Part shown: positions 54,750-62,272 of the stretch, one piece after another
Position numbering within the stretch: position 1 is the first letter of the stretch
How the letters are laid out: each line of letters begins with the position of its first letter
NCBI GenBank assembly: GCA_017938645.1
Contig: JAGBBE010000205.1
Span: 1 to 64,000 of the forward strand
DNA: 64,000 nucleotides
Direction of reading: 5' to 3'
DNA from: Clostridia bacterium
GTDB taxonomy: Bacteria; Bacillota_A; Clostridia; Christensenellales; Aristaeellaceae
The notes under the pieces: model-generated
What the model saw: the letters and a program-made list of their open reading frames with translations, nothing else
What the model was told of the DNA's origin: nothing
The model's database searches: none
Translations under genes and position numbers: made by a program

Positions 54750-55095
54750 GATCGGTCACCACGAGAATGACTCCGATGAGCACCACTACGATACCCAGCG
54801 CCTTTCCCCAGGTAAGGCTTTCGCCAAACAGCAGCCTGCCGAACAGGAGCGTCCACAGCGTGCAGACAGCCTTGTTGGCAAAGGCAAAATTGAGAGGCAT
54901 GCGCTTCAAAACCTGCTGCCACAGAATCGAGTAAACACCCAGCGCGCCGACCTCCAGCGCGAGGAACACCAGCGTCATCATCCACTGCTGGCCGGACATG
55001 TACAGCCCGGCCACCTTGGCGCAGACGCTGGCAAGAGCGTAAATCAGCAGCGTGCCATGCAGAAGCAGCATGCTGCGTGCATTGGTTTTAGCCAC
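54742..55095 (-). CDS. Small four-helix transporter subunit (EamA/SMR type), first of a pair
   Basis: 117 residues, GTG start with AGGAGA upstream inside the end of recJ. Four hydrophobic helices; LLFGRLLFGESLTWGKALGIVVVLIGVILVV is typical of EamA-like proteins. It likely forms an asymmetric pair with the following gene, as in EbrAB or ArnEF. It is directly behind recJ, so it is co-transcribed with it and with trpS. Confidence 0.82.
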   Translation of the reverse strand: MAKTNARSMLLLHGTLLIYALASVCAKVAGLYMSGQQWMMTLVFLALEVGALGVYSILWQQVLKRMPLNFAFANKAVCTLWTLLFGRLLFGESLTWGKALGIVVVLIGVILVVTDHE

Positions 55096-57462
55096 TCACA
55101 TTCTCCTTTCATGAAGTCTTCTGAGCGCGGAAAGCACCGGACTGTCGCCCAGCGAGCATTTCTGCGCCGGAAGAAGTGCGTAGCGAAACGGCGATTCGCT
55201 ATATTCAATCAATCCCAGCTGACGGAAGGCGTGCAGACCGGCACGGGTCTGGATTTCCGTGAGGCCGGAAGCTTCGGCGGTCTGGGAAAGGGTTCTGAAC
55301 GCGCCTGAGCGCAGCGCCTTGTAGAGCGTGCGGTAGGCGGGATCGCCTGCGTCGACAGCCAAAGCTGCGGAGGAAAGCGCCTCTGTGCACGGCAGAATAT
55401 GCACCACGGACTTCGGCAGGCGCGCATGCCAGCGCTCCGCTTCTCCGGCGCAAATTTCGCCGTCCAGAAGCCACACATGCCGCCACTGTCCCTGTGTCAT
55501 GCTCATCAGCGGAGAGGTCAGAAGCGCCGGGAATCCGCGCAGATCCTCAGGTCCGTGCAGACTCACATCCATCTCAGCCATTTCCAGCGCCTTGAGCGCT
55601 GTTTCTGCCGTGCGGGAAATCAGCAGATGACCGCGCTGTTTTTCGCACAGCGCTTTCTGCAGATTTGTCCATTCCGTTTCCTGTATAACTTCTGTGTCTG
55701 CTTCCTCTTTTCCTGCCTTCTGCGAAAAAGCGTCCAGCAGCGCCTCCAGCAGCGCAGACTGCTGACGGACAGGATCGGGTTTCTGCAGCTTTTCCATCCG
55801 GGCGCTCTGCACGCTCTGAATGGCTTTTACCTCCATCTGCAGACTCGTGACGCCGCGGAAGGTGTTGCGGCTCAGGCTGAACACAGCGTCCACTCGATCC
55901 GGCATGTTTGACGCCATCGCTCCCATACCAAAGGCGATGCCGCCCATCATTTTTCCTTCCTGACGCATGGTGAGCTTCAGGTGGGAGCCATCCGTGCCCA
56001 CGGCGCGGCTTTCCTCGGGATGCATTCCGCGGCAGAGAAACAGCGGCGCAGGATTGCCGCAGCCGAACGGAGCCATCAGTTCCAGTTCACAGAGGAGTTC
56101 CTCCGTGCATTCGGGGAGGGTGACTTCAGCATCATACTCCTGCGCAGGAATGAAGCAGCTTTCGTCCGCCTCACCCACCGCCGACTGCAGCCGATGGCAA
56201 AACGCGTCGTACTGTTCGCTTGCAAGCGTTACGCCTGCAGCCTGCTCATGACCGCCGTAGCGCAGGAGCAGATCGTCGCATTTCTGCAGGCATTTGTGGA
56301 TGTTCACCCCGGGGATGGAGCGCAGGCTGCCGTGAAGCATTCCCTCATGCTCGCTGAGCACGCAGGTCGGGCAGTAATAATGCGTGCAGAGCCGTCCAGC
56401 TGCCAGACCGATGACACCCACGTGCCAGTCGTCGCCTTTCACGATCAGGGCTCGGTTTTCAATAAAATCATGCTCACGCGCGGCTGCCTCCGCGATCTTG
56501 ACCAGATTGCTCTCGGTGGTTTTGCGCTCGGTGTTGAGGATATCAAGCTCTTCGGCAAGCGCATCCGCCTCCGCCGGATCGTCCGTCATCATCAGGCGCA
56601 CGCCCTTGCCCGCATCGTCCAGGCGGCCTGCAGCGTTGAGGCGCGGCCCCAGACGGTATCCCAGCGTATCGCTGTCGATGATCTCCGGCTCGCCGCTGAC
56701 GCGCAGAAGCGCTTTCATGCCGGGACGTTTGCGCGAAGCAATGGTTTTAAGCCCCAGCGACACGATCACACGGTTTTCGTCCTGAAGCGGCACGATATCA
56801 GCAACTGTTGCAAGCGCGGCCAGATCGAGGTATTCCTCGCAGTTTTCCAGACCCAGAAGCGCCGTTGCCAGCTTGAAAGCCACGCCCGTTCCGCACAGCT
56901 TGCGGAAGGGATAATCGCCCAAAAGCGGATTCATCACCGCGTCGGCAGGGCTAGCTTCCAGCGCAAGACCATGGTGATCCGTCACCACCACGCGCATGCC
57001 AAGGCTCTGCGCAAGGCGGACCTCCTCGTGGTTGGTGATGCCAAGGTCAACCGTGACCAGCACGCGATAGGTCTGCGCAAGGTTTCGGACCGCATCGCAG
57101 TTGAGCCCGTAGCCCTCCGCCCGAAGCGGCGTATGGTTATGCGCATCCACGCCGAAACGCCTCAGTGCCAGCGTCAGAAGCGAGCAGGCGCAGATGCCGT
57201 CCACGTCGTAATCGCCGTATACCACCGTGGGCAGCTTGCGGTCCCGCGCGTCGGTCAGGATCTCCACCGCTTCCTTCATGCCGTGCATGAGCATGGGATC
57301 GTGCAGCTGGTCCAGCGACGGATGCAGGAATTTTTCCGCGCTTTCGGCGTCTGTGATGCCGCGCGCGTATAAAAGCCGCGCCGTCACTCCTTCATAGGGG
57401 TGCAGCGCGGCGGCTTCACGCCCGGTGAGGGCGCGGGAATCTCTTGGGATGAAGCGAAGCAA
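55096..57462 (-). CDS. recJ: Single-stranded-DNA-specific exonuclease RecJ
   Basis: 788 residues, TTG start with AAGGAGG six bases upstream. DHH-family motifs: VVYGDYDVDGICA (near residue 80-92), VTVDLGITNHEE, VVVTDHHG, and LNAAGRLDDAG; the DHHA1 end motif is GGHEQAAGVTL near residue 405. RecJ degrades single strands 5' to 3' in recombination and mismatch repair. The C-terminal about 330 residues, including a helical tail, form the extra domain seen in Firmicute RecJ. It is followed directly by the SMR pair. Confidence 0.94.
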   Translation of the reverse strand: MLRFIPRDSRALTGREAAALHPYEGVTARLLYARGITDAESAEKFLHPSLDQLHDPMLMHGMKEAVEILTDARDRKLPTVVYGDYDVDGICACSLLTLALRRFGVDAHNHTPLRAEGYGLNCDAVRNLAQTYRVLVTVDLGITNHEEVRLAQSLGMRVVVTDHHGLALEASPADAVMNPLLGDYPFRKLCGTGVAFKLATALLGLENCEEYLDLAALATVADIVPLQDENRVIVSLGLKTIASRKRPGMKALLRVSGEPEIIDSDTLGYRLGPRLNAAGRLDDAGKGVRLMMTDDPAEADALAEELDILNTERKTTESNLVKIAEAAAREHDFIENRALIVKGDDWHVGVIGLAAGRLCTHYYCPTCVLSEHEGMLHGSLRSIPGVNIHKCLQKCDDLLLRYGGHEQAAGVTLASEQYDAFCHRLQSAVGEADESCFIPAQEYDAEVTLPECTEELLCELELMAPFGCGNPAPLFLCRGMHPEESRAVGTDGSHLKLTMRQEGKMMGGIAFGMGAMASNMPDRVDAVFSLSRNTFRGVTSLQMEVKAIQSVQSARMEKLQKPDPVRQQSALLEALLDAFSQKAGKEEADTEVIQETEWTNLQKALCEKQRGHLLISRTAETALKALEMAEMDVSLHGPEDLRGFPALLTSPLMSMTQGQWRHVWLLDGEICAGEAERWHARLPKSVVHILPCTEALSSAALAVDAGDPAYRTLYKALRSGAFRTLSQTAEASGLTEIQTRAGLHAFRQLGLIEYSESPFRYALLPAQKCSLGDSPVLSALRRLHERRM

Positions 57463-57483
57463 AACCCTTCCTCCTTGGGAGGT

Positions 57484-57507
57484 GCAGGAGGGCCGCTGCC
57501 CTCCTGC
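57484..57507. promoter_or_regulatory. Hairpin upstream of recJ
   Basis: Perfect 10-bp stem GCAGGAGGGC/GCCCTCCTGC with a 4-nt loop. Nearer to recJ, CCTCC-CAA-GGAGG could pair with the recJ ribosome binding site. Confidence 0.6.
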
Positions 57508-57512
57508 TCTTG

Positions 57513-57658
57513 TTCGTATCGACCGGCTGACCTGCGGTCGGCAGATTTAAGACACTTATGCCGTGCGCAGCACCCGGGCGGGCGGGGAGTTTTCGCGCTT
57601 ACGCGAAAACATTCCAGCAGTAATCGGCGGAAAAGATCGCGCAGCGAGCTTTTTCGAC
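57513..57658 (+). repeat. Dispersed structured intergenic repeat, copy 2
   Basis: Matches the minus strand of 44283-44392 in the blocks given there, with an extra segment of about 37 bases (57541-57577). The central stem GTTTTCGCG/CGCGAAAAC replaces the GTTTTCGTG/CACGAAAAC of copy 1, a compensated base-pair change. Relative to flanking genes its orientation is the same as copy 1. Confidence 0.85.
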
Positions 57659-57665
57659 GTTTTCC

Positions 57666-59222
57666 TCAGTTCTTCTTTTCCTCGTGGTACTCCTGCTCGG
57701 TGTTGACGTTCCAGACATTGGTCTTGTCCTTGACGCCGTTTACGATGTTCTTGACCGCCTCAAACGCCGTGGCCATGGAGTGATCCATGTTGTTGTAGCG
57801 GTGCTGGCCGTTGCGGCCCACGCAGTAGAGGTTGTCAAACGAGCTCAGGTATTCCACCACACGGCCGATTTCGTCGTAGGTGTCGAAGTAAGCGGGATAG
57901 GCCTTCTGCACGCGCTCGCGATGGCTCATCTTCACCTGATCGGGGCTGTCGATGACGCCCATTTTGCACAGTTCCTTCGCGCCGAATTCGATCATCTCGT
58001 CGTCGGTCATGTTCCAGAAGTCGTCGCCCTCCTGGCAGAAGTACTCCAGACCCACCCACACGGTGTTTTCGGGATCCTGCACCATGTAGGGAGACCAGTT
58101 GTTGTAGATCTGCATGCGGCCCAGCTTCACGCTCTTGTCGTGCACGTAGATCCAGCAGTCGGGCACGATGTTGCCGAGGGTCTTGTGAGGCGTTTCGTTC
58201 TTGAGGTTGAGCTTGTCCACCAGCAGGCCCACGGTTACATAATCGCGGTAAGGCAGACCGGCGGCAATTCGGGCCACATCCTCAGGCACGTCGTTCATGC
58301 CGGCCACGAGATCCTTAACAGGCATGGAAGAGAAGAAGATATCCGCTTCAGCCTCATGCACGCCGCTTTCATCGCGGTAGCGCAGGGCCTTCACACGGCC
58401 GTTTTCGGTAACAACGCCCAGCGCTTCCGCACCCTTGACCACCTTGCCGCCCATCTTTTCGATGTCGGAAGCAACGGTCTCCCACAACTGGCCGGGGCCA
58501 AGCTTGGGATAGATGAACTCCTCAATCAGAGAGGTCTGCACATGCTTCTGGCGCTGCTCCTTAGACATGAACACCTTGGAGAGCATGTCGCGCAGAATGC
58601 TGAAGATGTTCAGCTCCTTGGTGCGCTGCTTGCCCCAGCTGGCGTCGATCTCGCTGGGATGACGGCCCCAGAGGTTTTCAGTATAGCCCTCGAAGAACAT
58701 GCTGTACAGCTTCCTGCCGAAGGAATTGATGTAGTAGTTTTCGAGGTTGTCATTGGGCTTTTTGAAAAGCGTGGCCTTCAGGAAGCTGAAGCCCACCTGC
58801 ATGGTGGTGCCAAAGCCCATGTTCTTGAGCGTCTCCATCTTCAGGCTGATGGGATAGTCAAAGAACTTGTTGTTGTAATAGATACGGCTGACGCGGTTGC
58901 GGGTAAGCATCACGCGGTCTTCCTTTTCCGGATCGGGACCGTCCTTGCTAAGCGGCACGCTGCGGCCCAGCTTCTTGTCGTCATAGGCAGGCGCGCCCTG
59001 CATGGGCATTACCTCGTGCCACCAGTCCATCACGCGCTGGTCCTTGCTGAAAAAGCGGTGGCCGCCCAGGTCCATGCGGTTGCCCTGATAACGCACCGTT
59101 TTGGAAATGCCGCCGATGTCCTGGCTCTTTTCCAGAATCGTAACGTCGTAGCCGTTCTTCAAAAGCTCATATGCAGCCGTCAGACCCGCAGGGCCCGCGC
59201 CGATTACCAAAACCTTTTCCAT
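57666..59222 (-). CDS. FAD-dependent oxidoreductase, UDP-galactopyranose mutase/protoporphyrinogen oxidase-like
   Basis: 518 residues. N-terminal FAD-binding Rossmann motif [19 protein letters not shown] with Glu at the strand end (ILEKS) and [22 protein letters not shown]. The middle matches the group of flavoproteins annotated as glf- or HemY-like ([21 protein letters not shown]). The C-terminal signature is [22 protein letters not shown]. Such proteins often serve sugar-nucleotide or lipid metabolism; the reaction is unknown. Start [10 protein letters not shown] with AGGAG upstream. It has its own promoter and is followed by repeat copy 2 and recJ. Confidence 0.87.
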   Translation of the reverse strand: MEKVLVIGAGPAGLTAAYELLKNGYDVTILEKSQDIGGISKTVRYQGNRMDLGGHRFFSKDQRVMDWWHEVMPMQGAPAYDDKKLGRSVPLSKDGPDPEKEDRVMLTRNRVSRIYYNNKFFDYPISLKMETLKNMGFGTTMQVGFSFLKATLFKKPNDNLENYYINSFGRKLYSMFFEGYTENLWGRHPSEIDASWGKQRTKELNIFSILRDMLSKVFMSKEQRQKHVQTSLIEEFIYPKLGPGQLWETVASDIEKMGGKVVKGAEALGVVTENGRVKALRYRDESGVHEAEADIFFSSMPVKDLVAGMNDVPEDVARIAAGLPYRDYVTVGLLVDKLNLKNETPHKTLGNIVPDCWIYVHDKSVKLGRMQIYNNWSPYMVQDPENTVWVGLEYFCQEGDDFWNMTDDEMIEFGAKELCKMGVIDSPDQVKMSHRERVQKAYPAYFDTYDEIGRVVEYLSSFDNLYCVGRNGQHRYNNMDHSMATAFEAVKNIVNGVKDKTNVWNVNTEQEYHEEKKN

Positions 59223-59285
59223 GAAAAAACTCCTGTCCATCCTTTGCAGTATCAAATGAAAAGGATTAAATACTTATACAGATAC

Positions 59286-59314
59286 AGTATACCCTTTTTA
59301 CACGAACTTGACAA
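59286..59314 (-). promoter_or_regulatory. Predicted promoter of the flavoprotein gene
   Basis: Minus strand TTGTCA, 17 bases, TATACT, 64 bases before the start codon. Confidence 0.6.
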
Positions 59315-59327
59315 GGCAGAAATCCCT

Positions 59328-59356
59328 TTTACATGCCTGTAAGGATATGTTATAAT
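59328..59356 (+). promoter_or_regulatory. Predicted promoter of the serine hydrolase-like gene
   Basis: TTTACA, 17 bases, TATAAT, 46 bases before the start codon. It diverges from the flavoprotein promoter with only 13 bases between them. Confidence 0.7.
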
Positions 59357-59402
59357 CAGTTGATTGGATTTTGAATGCACCCAAGAGGAAGGATGAACGA
59401 AT

Positions 59403-60455
59403 ATGTGGAGAGCGGTTGACGATCTTCTTTTGCGCGGTATTGCAGACGGAGCATTTCCCGGCTGCGCCATGGCGGCGGGACAGGGCGGCCGTGTTTTGTT
59501 TACCAGCGTACACGGCAAGCTGGCTCCCGGCTCCAAACGCGATGTGACCCACACCACGCGATACGACGTGGGCGCACTCACGCAGGTGATGGCCACGGTG
59601 CCGCTTCTTTTGCATGCGCTGGAAAACGGCCTGCTCAGCCTGGACGATCCGATTTCCCTGTGGCTTCAGGATGTGCCAGAGGACAAGCGCGGCGTAACGA
59701 TTCTGAGCCTGCTTACGCAGACGTCCGGCATCACGCCGCATTTCCTTCTGCCCGACGAAGCCGCGCACAGCCGGGATGCCCTCAGCGTGATCCTCAGCCG
59801 TCCGCTGGCCGGAACGCCCGGCGGCAAGGTACGTGACTCTGCGATGGGCTACATTCTGCTGGGCTTTATTCTGGAGCGCGTGTTCCAGATGCCGCTGGAC
59901 GAGGCGGTCAAGCGTTTTGTAACCGTACCCCTGCACATGAGCCGCACAGGCTTCCTGCCCGCGGGCGACGACGTAGCGCCAGCCGCCGCCGAAAGCGAAG
60001 GCGAGGAATGGCAGGCTGGTCAGCCGCAGGACCGCAACGCGCGCTTTCTGCACGGCGTGGCGGGTCATGCGGGTCTGTTCACCGACCTGGAGGACTCCAT
60101 CCGCTTCTGCACGATGCTTGCCAGCGAAGGACGCACCGACGAAGGCGTGATGTTCTCCTACCGCGCGCTTCATCTGGCCACCACCGAACGCACGCGCGGG
60201 CTCAACGAGGCGCGCGGCTACGGCTTCCGCATCACCAAGCGTTCCGATCCCTTCCTGGGACACCTCTGGCCCAGCGACGGCTACGGCCTGAAGGATCCCG
60301 CCAGCGGCTCGCTCATCGCCGTGAGCCCGGAGGACGGATTCTTCGTGGCGCTTCTGCTCAACGGCCACAACGCGCCTCTGGAGCGCATGGAAATGGAGCG
60401 CATGCACAAGCGGCTGCTCAACGCGGCCTATGCGGCATTCCAGCACGACCAGTAA
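59403..60455 (+). CDS. Beta-lactamase-fold protein lacking the catalytic Ser and Lys
   Basis: 350 residues of the serine beta-lactamase/penicillin-binding protein class C fold, with conserved framing LLSLDDPISLWLQD, ILSLLTQTSGI and GVAGHAGLFTDLED. The catalytic SxxK region, usually DLASLTKV, reads DVGALTQV (residues 55-62 area): Ser is Ala and Lys is Gln. The YxN region is also altered (VRDSAMGYILLG). No signal peptide. The fold is clear, but hydrolase activity is unlikely; it may bind a ligand or protein. AGGAAGG lies upstream. Monocistronic, with own promoter and terminator. Confidence 0.85.
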   Translation: MWRAVDDLLLRGIADGAFPGCAMAAGQGGRVLFTSVHGKLAPGSKRDVTHTTRYDVGALTQVMATVPLLLHALENGLLSLDDPISLWLQDVPEDKRGVTILSLLTQTSGITPHFLLPDEAAHSRDALSVILSRPLAGTPGGKVRDSAMGYILLGFILERVFQMPLDEAVKRFVTVPLHMSRTGFLPAGDDVAPAAAESEGEEWQAGQPQDRNARFLHGVAGHAGLFTDLEDSIRFCTMLASEGRTDEGVMFSYRALHLATTERTRGLNEARGYGFRITKRSDPFLGHLWPSDGYGLKDPASGSLIAVSPEDGFFVALLLNGHNAPLERMEMERMHKRLLNAAYAAFQHDQ

Positions 60456-60466
60456 ACAACCGGTAT

Positions 60467-60490
60467 AGCGGCGGATTTTCCGCCGCTTTT
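60467..60490 (+). terminator. Rho-independent terminator
   Basis: Nine-bp stem AGCGGCGGA/TCCGCCGCT with 3-nt loop, then TTT. Confidence 0.88.
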
Positions 60491-60496
60491 CATGTT

Positions 60497-60525
60497 TTGA
60501 CAGAATTTCTTTTCAGCGGTAAAAT
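60497..60525 (+). promoter_or_regulatory. Predicted promoter of the ABC exporter operon
   Basis: TTGACA, 17 bases, TAAAAT, 25 bases before the start codon. Confidence 0.72.
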
Positions 60526-60550
60526 ATCCGGGTAACTGGAGGTGACACAA

Positions 60551-62272
60551 GTGTCGGAACTGAAAGGCTACATCCGGCCTTATTGGGGATACATTGCGCT
60601 GACGATGCTGATCAAGCTGCTGGGCGCAGCGGCTGAACTGCTGATTCCCTATCTGATGGAAATCATGCTGGACGTCAAGGTGCCCGCAGGTCAACTGAGG
60701 AGCATTTATCTCTTCGGTCTCCTGATGCTTCTGTGCGCAGGCTTCTGCCTGGGCGCAAACGTGCTGGCCAACCGCATGTCCGCCGTAAGCTCGGGCAAAA
60801 TCACCCGTGCCGTGCGCCACGATCTGTTTGAAAAGCTGCAGAGTCTTTCCGCCCGGCAGATGGACCGCCTCACCGTGGCTTCCGCCGAATCGCGCCTGAC
60901 CAGCGACACCTACAACGTCAACCAGCTGCTGGCGAGGCTTCAGCGCCTCGGCATCCGTGCGCCCAGCCTGCTCATCGGCGGCGTTGCCATGATGATGAGC
61001 ATGGACGTAACCCTTTCTCTGGTGCTGATCGCCATGCTTCCCGTGATTGCGCTGGTGGTGTATCTGGTCACCAAAACCACCGTGCCGCTCTACACCCATG
61101 AGCAGACGATTCTGGACCGCGTGGTGCGCGTGGTGCAGGAGAATATCACCGGCATCCGCGTCATCAAGGCGCTGAGCAAGACCGATGACGAGAAAAAGCG
61201 CTTCCATTCCGTCAACGAGGAGCTGACGAAGATTGACCTCAAGGCCGGAACCTATTCCGCCATCACCAACCCGACCTCCTCGTTGGTGCTCAACCTTGGC
61301 CTCACGCTTGTGGTGGTCGTGGGCGCGTTCCGCGTCAATGGCGGCCACTGTCCGCCCGGCGTGATCGTGGCCTTTTTGCAGTATTTCACCATGATTCTCA
61401 ACGCCATGCTGGGCATCACGCGCATTTTTGTGATCTGGTCCAAGGGCGAGGCCAGCGCGCGCCGTGTGGCCGAGGTGCTGTCCTCGCCTGCCGACCTCGA
61501 AGTGGAGGCCGGTGAGACTGCGACCAATAAGAACGCGCCGCATATCGAGTTCCGCAACGTGAGCTTCTCTTACACGGGTGTTGGCAAAAACATCGACAAC
61601 CTGAGCTTTTCTCTGGAAAGCGGACAGGTACTGGGCATTCTGGGCCCGACGGGCTCCGGCAAGTCGACCATTCTCAGCCTTCTGATGCGCTTGTATGATC
61701 CCGATGAAGGCCAGATTCTGATCAACGGCCGCGACATCCGTACCCTTGCTCCCACCGAACTGCGCAAGCGCTTCGGCGTGGTTTTCCAGAACGACTTCGT
61801 CACCGAAGGCACCATTGCCGACAACATCCGCTTCTTCCGTGATCTGGACAATGCTTCCCTCGAGCGCGCCGCAGAGCATGCACAGGCGGAATTCATCGCC
61901 CACAAGGACGGTCAGATGGACGCCGAGGTCATGGTGCGCGGCAACAACCTTTCCGGCGGACAGAAGCAGCGCCTGCTCATTGCCCGCGCACTGGCCGGAG
62001 ACCCGGATATTCTCATTCTGGACGATTCTTCCTCGGCGCTTGACTACCGCACCGACGCCAACCTGCGCCGCGCTTTGCGAAAGCATTACCGCCACACCAC
62101 TACCGTGCTGGTGGCGCAGCGCGTAAGCTCGCTGATGCATGCCGACCTCATCCTCGTCCTTGACGATGGCTGCGTCATCGGTTCCGGCACGCACAGAGAG
62201 CTGATGAACAGCTGCGAGGAATACCGCATCATCGCCGAAACCCAGATGGGCGACGGAAAGGAGGCGGTCTGA
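60551..62272 (+). CDS. Heterodimeric ABC exporter, subunit with degenerate ATP site
   Basis: 573 residues, GTG start with GGAGG upstream. N-terminal six-helix exporter domain (about 1-310) and ATP-binding domain (about 335-573): Walker A GPTGSGKST, signature LSGGQKQR (canonical), Walker B ILILDDSSSALD with Asp in place of the catalytic Glu, and switch VAQRVSS with Gln in place of His. The loss of Glu and His marks the non-hydrolysing site of asymmetric exporters such as TM287/288, BmrCD and LmrCD. Overlaps the partner gene by one base. Substrate probably lipophilic drugs or lipids. Confidence 0.93.
   Translation: MSELKGYIRPYWGYIALTMLIKLLGAAAELLIPYLMEIMLDVKVPAGQLRSIYLFGLLMLLCAGFCLGANVLANRMSAVSSGKITRAVRHDLFEKLQSLSARQMDRLTVASAESRLTSDTYNVNQLLARLQRLGIRAPSLLIGGVAMMMSMDVTLSLVLIAMLPVIALVVYLVTKTTVPLYTHEQTILDRVVRVVQENITGIRVIKALSKTDDEKKRFHSVNEELTKIDLKAGTYSAITNPTSSLVLNLGLTLVVVVGAFRVNGGHCPPGVIVAFLQYFTMILNAMLGITRIFVIWSKGEASARRVAEVLSSPADLEVEAGETATNKNAPHIEFRNVSFSYTGVGKNIDNLSFSLESGQVLGILGPTGSGKSTILSLLMRLYDPDEGQILINGRDIRTLAPTELRKRFGVVFQNDFVTEGTIADNIRFFRDLDNASLERAAEHAQAEFIAHKDGQMDAEVMVRGNNLSGGQKQRLLIARALAGDPDILILDDSSSALDYRTDANLRRALRKHYRHTTTVLVAQRVSSLMHADLILVLDDGCVIGSGTHRELMNSCEEYRIIAETQMGDGKEAV

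Noticed and set aside
59308..59313. TTGACA as -35 of the serine hydrolase-like gene
   Set aside because: It is 37 bases from the TATAAT at 59351; TTTACA at 59328 has the right 17-base spacing.
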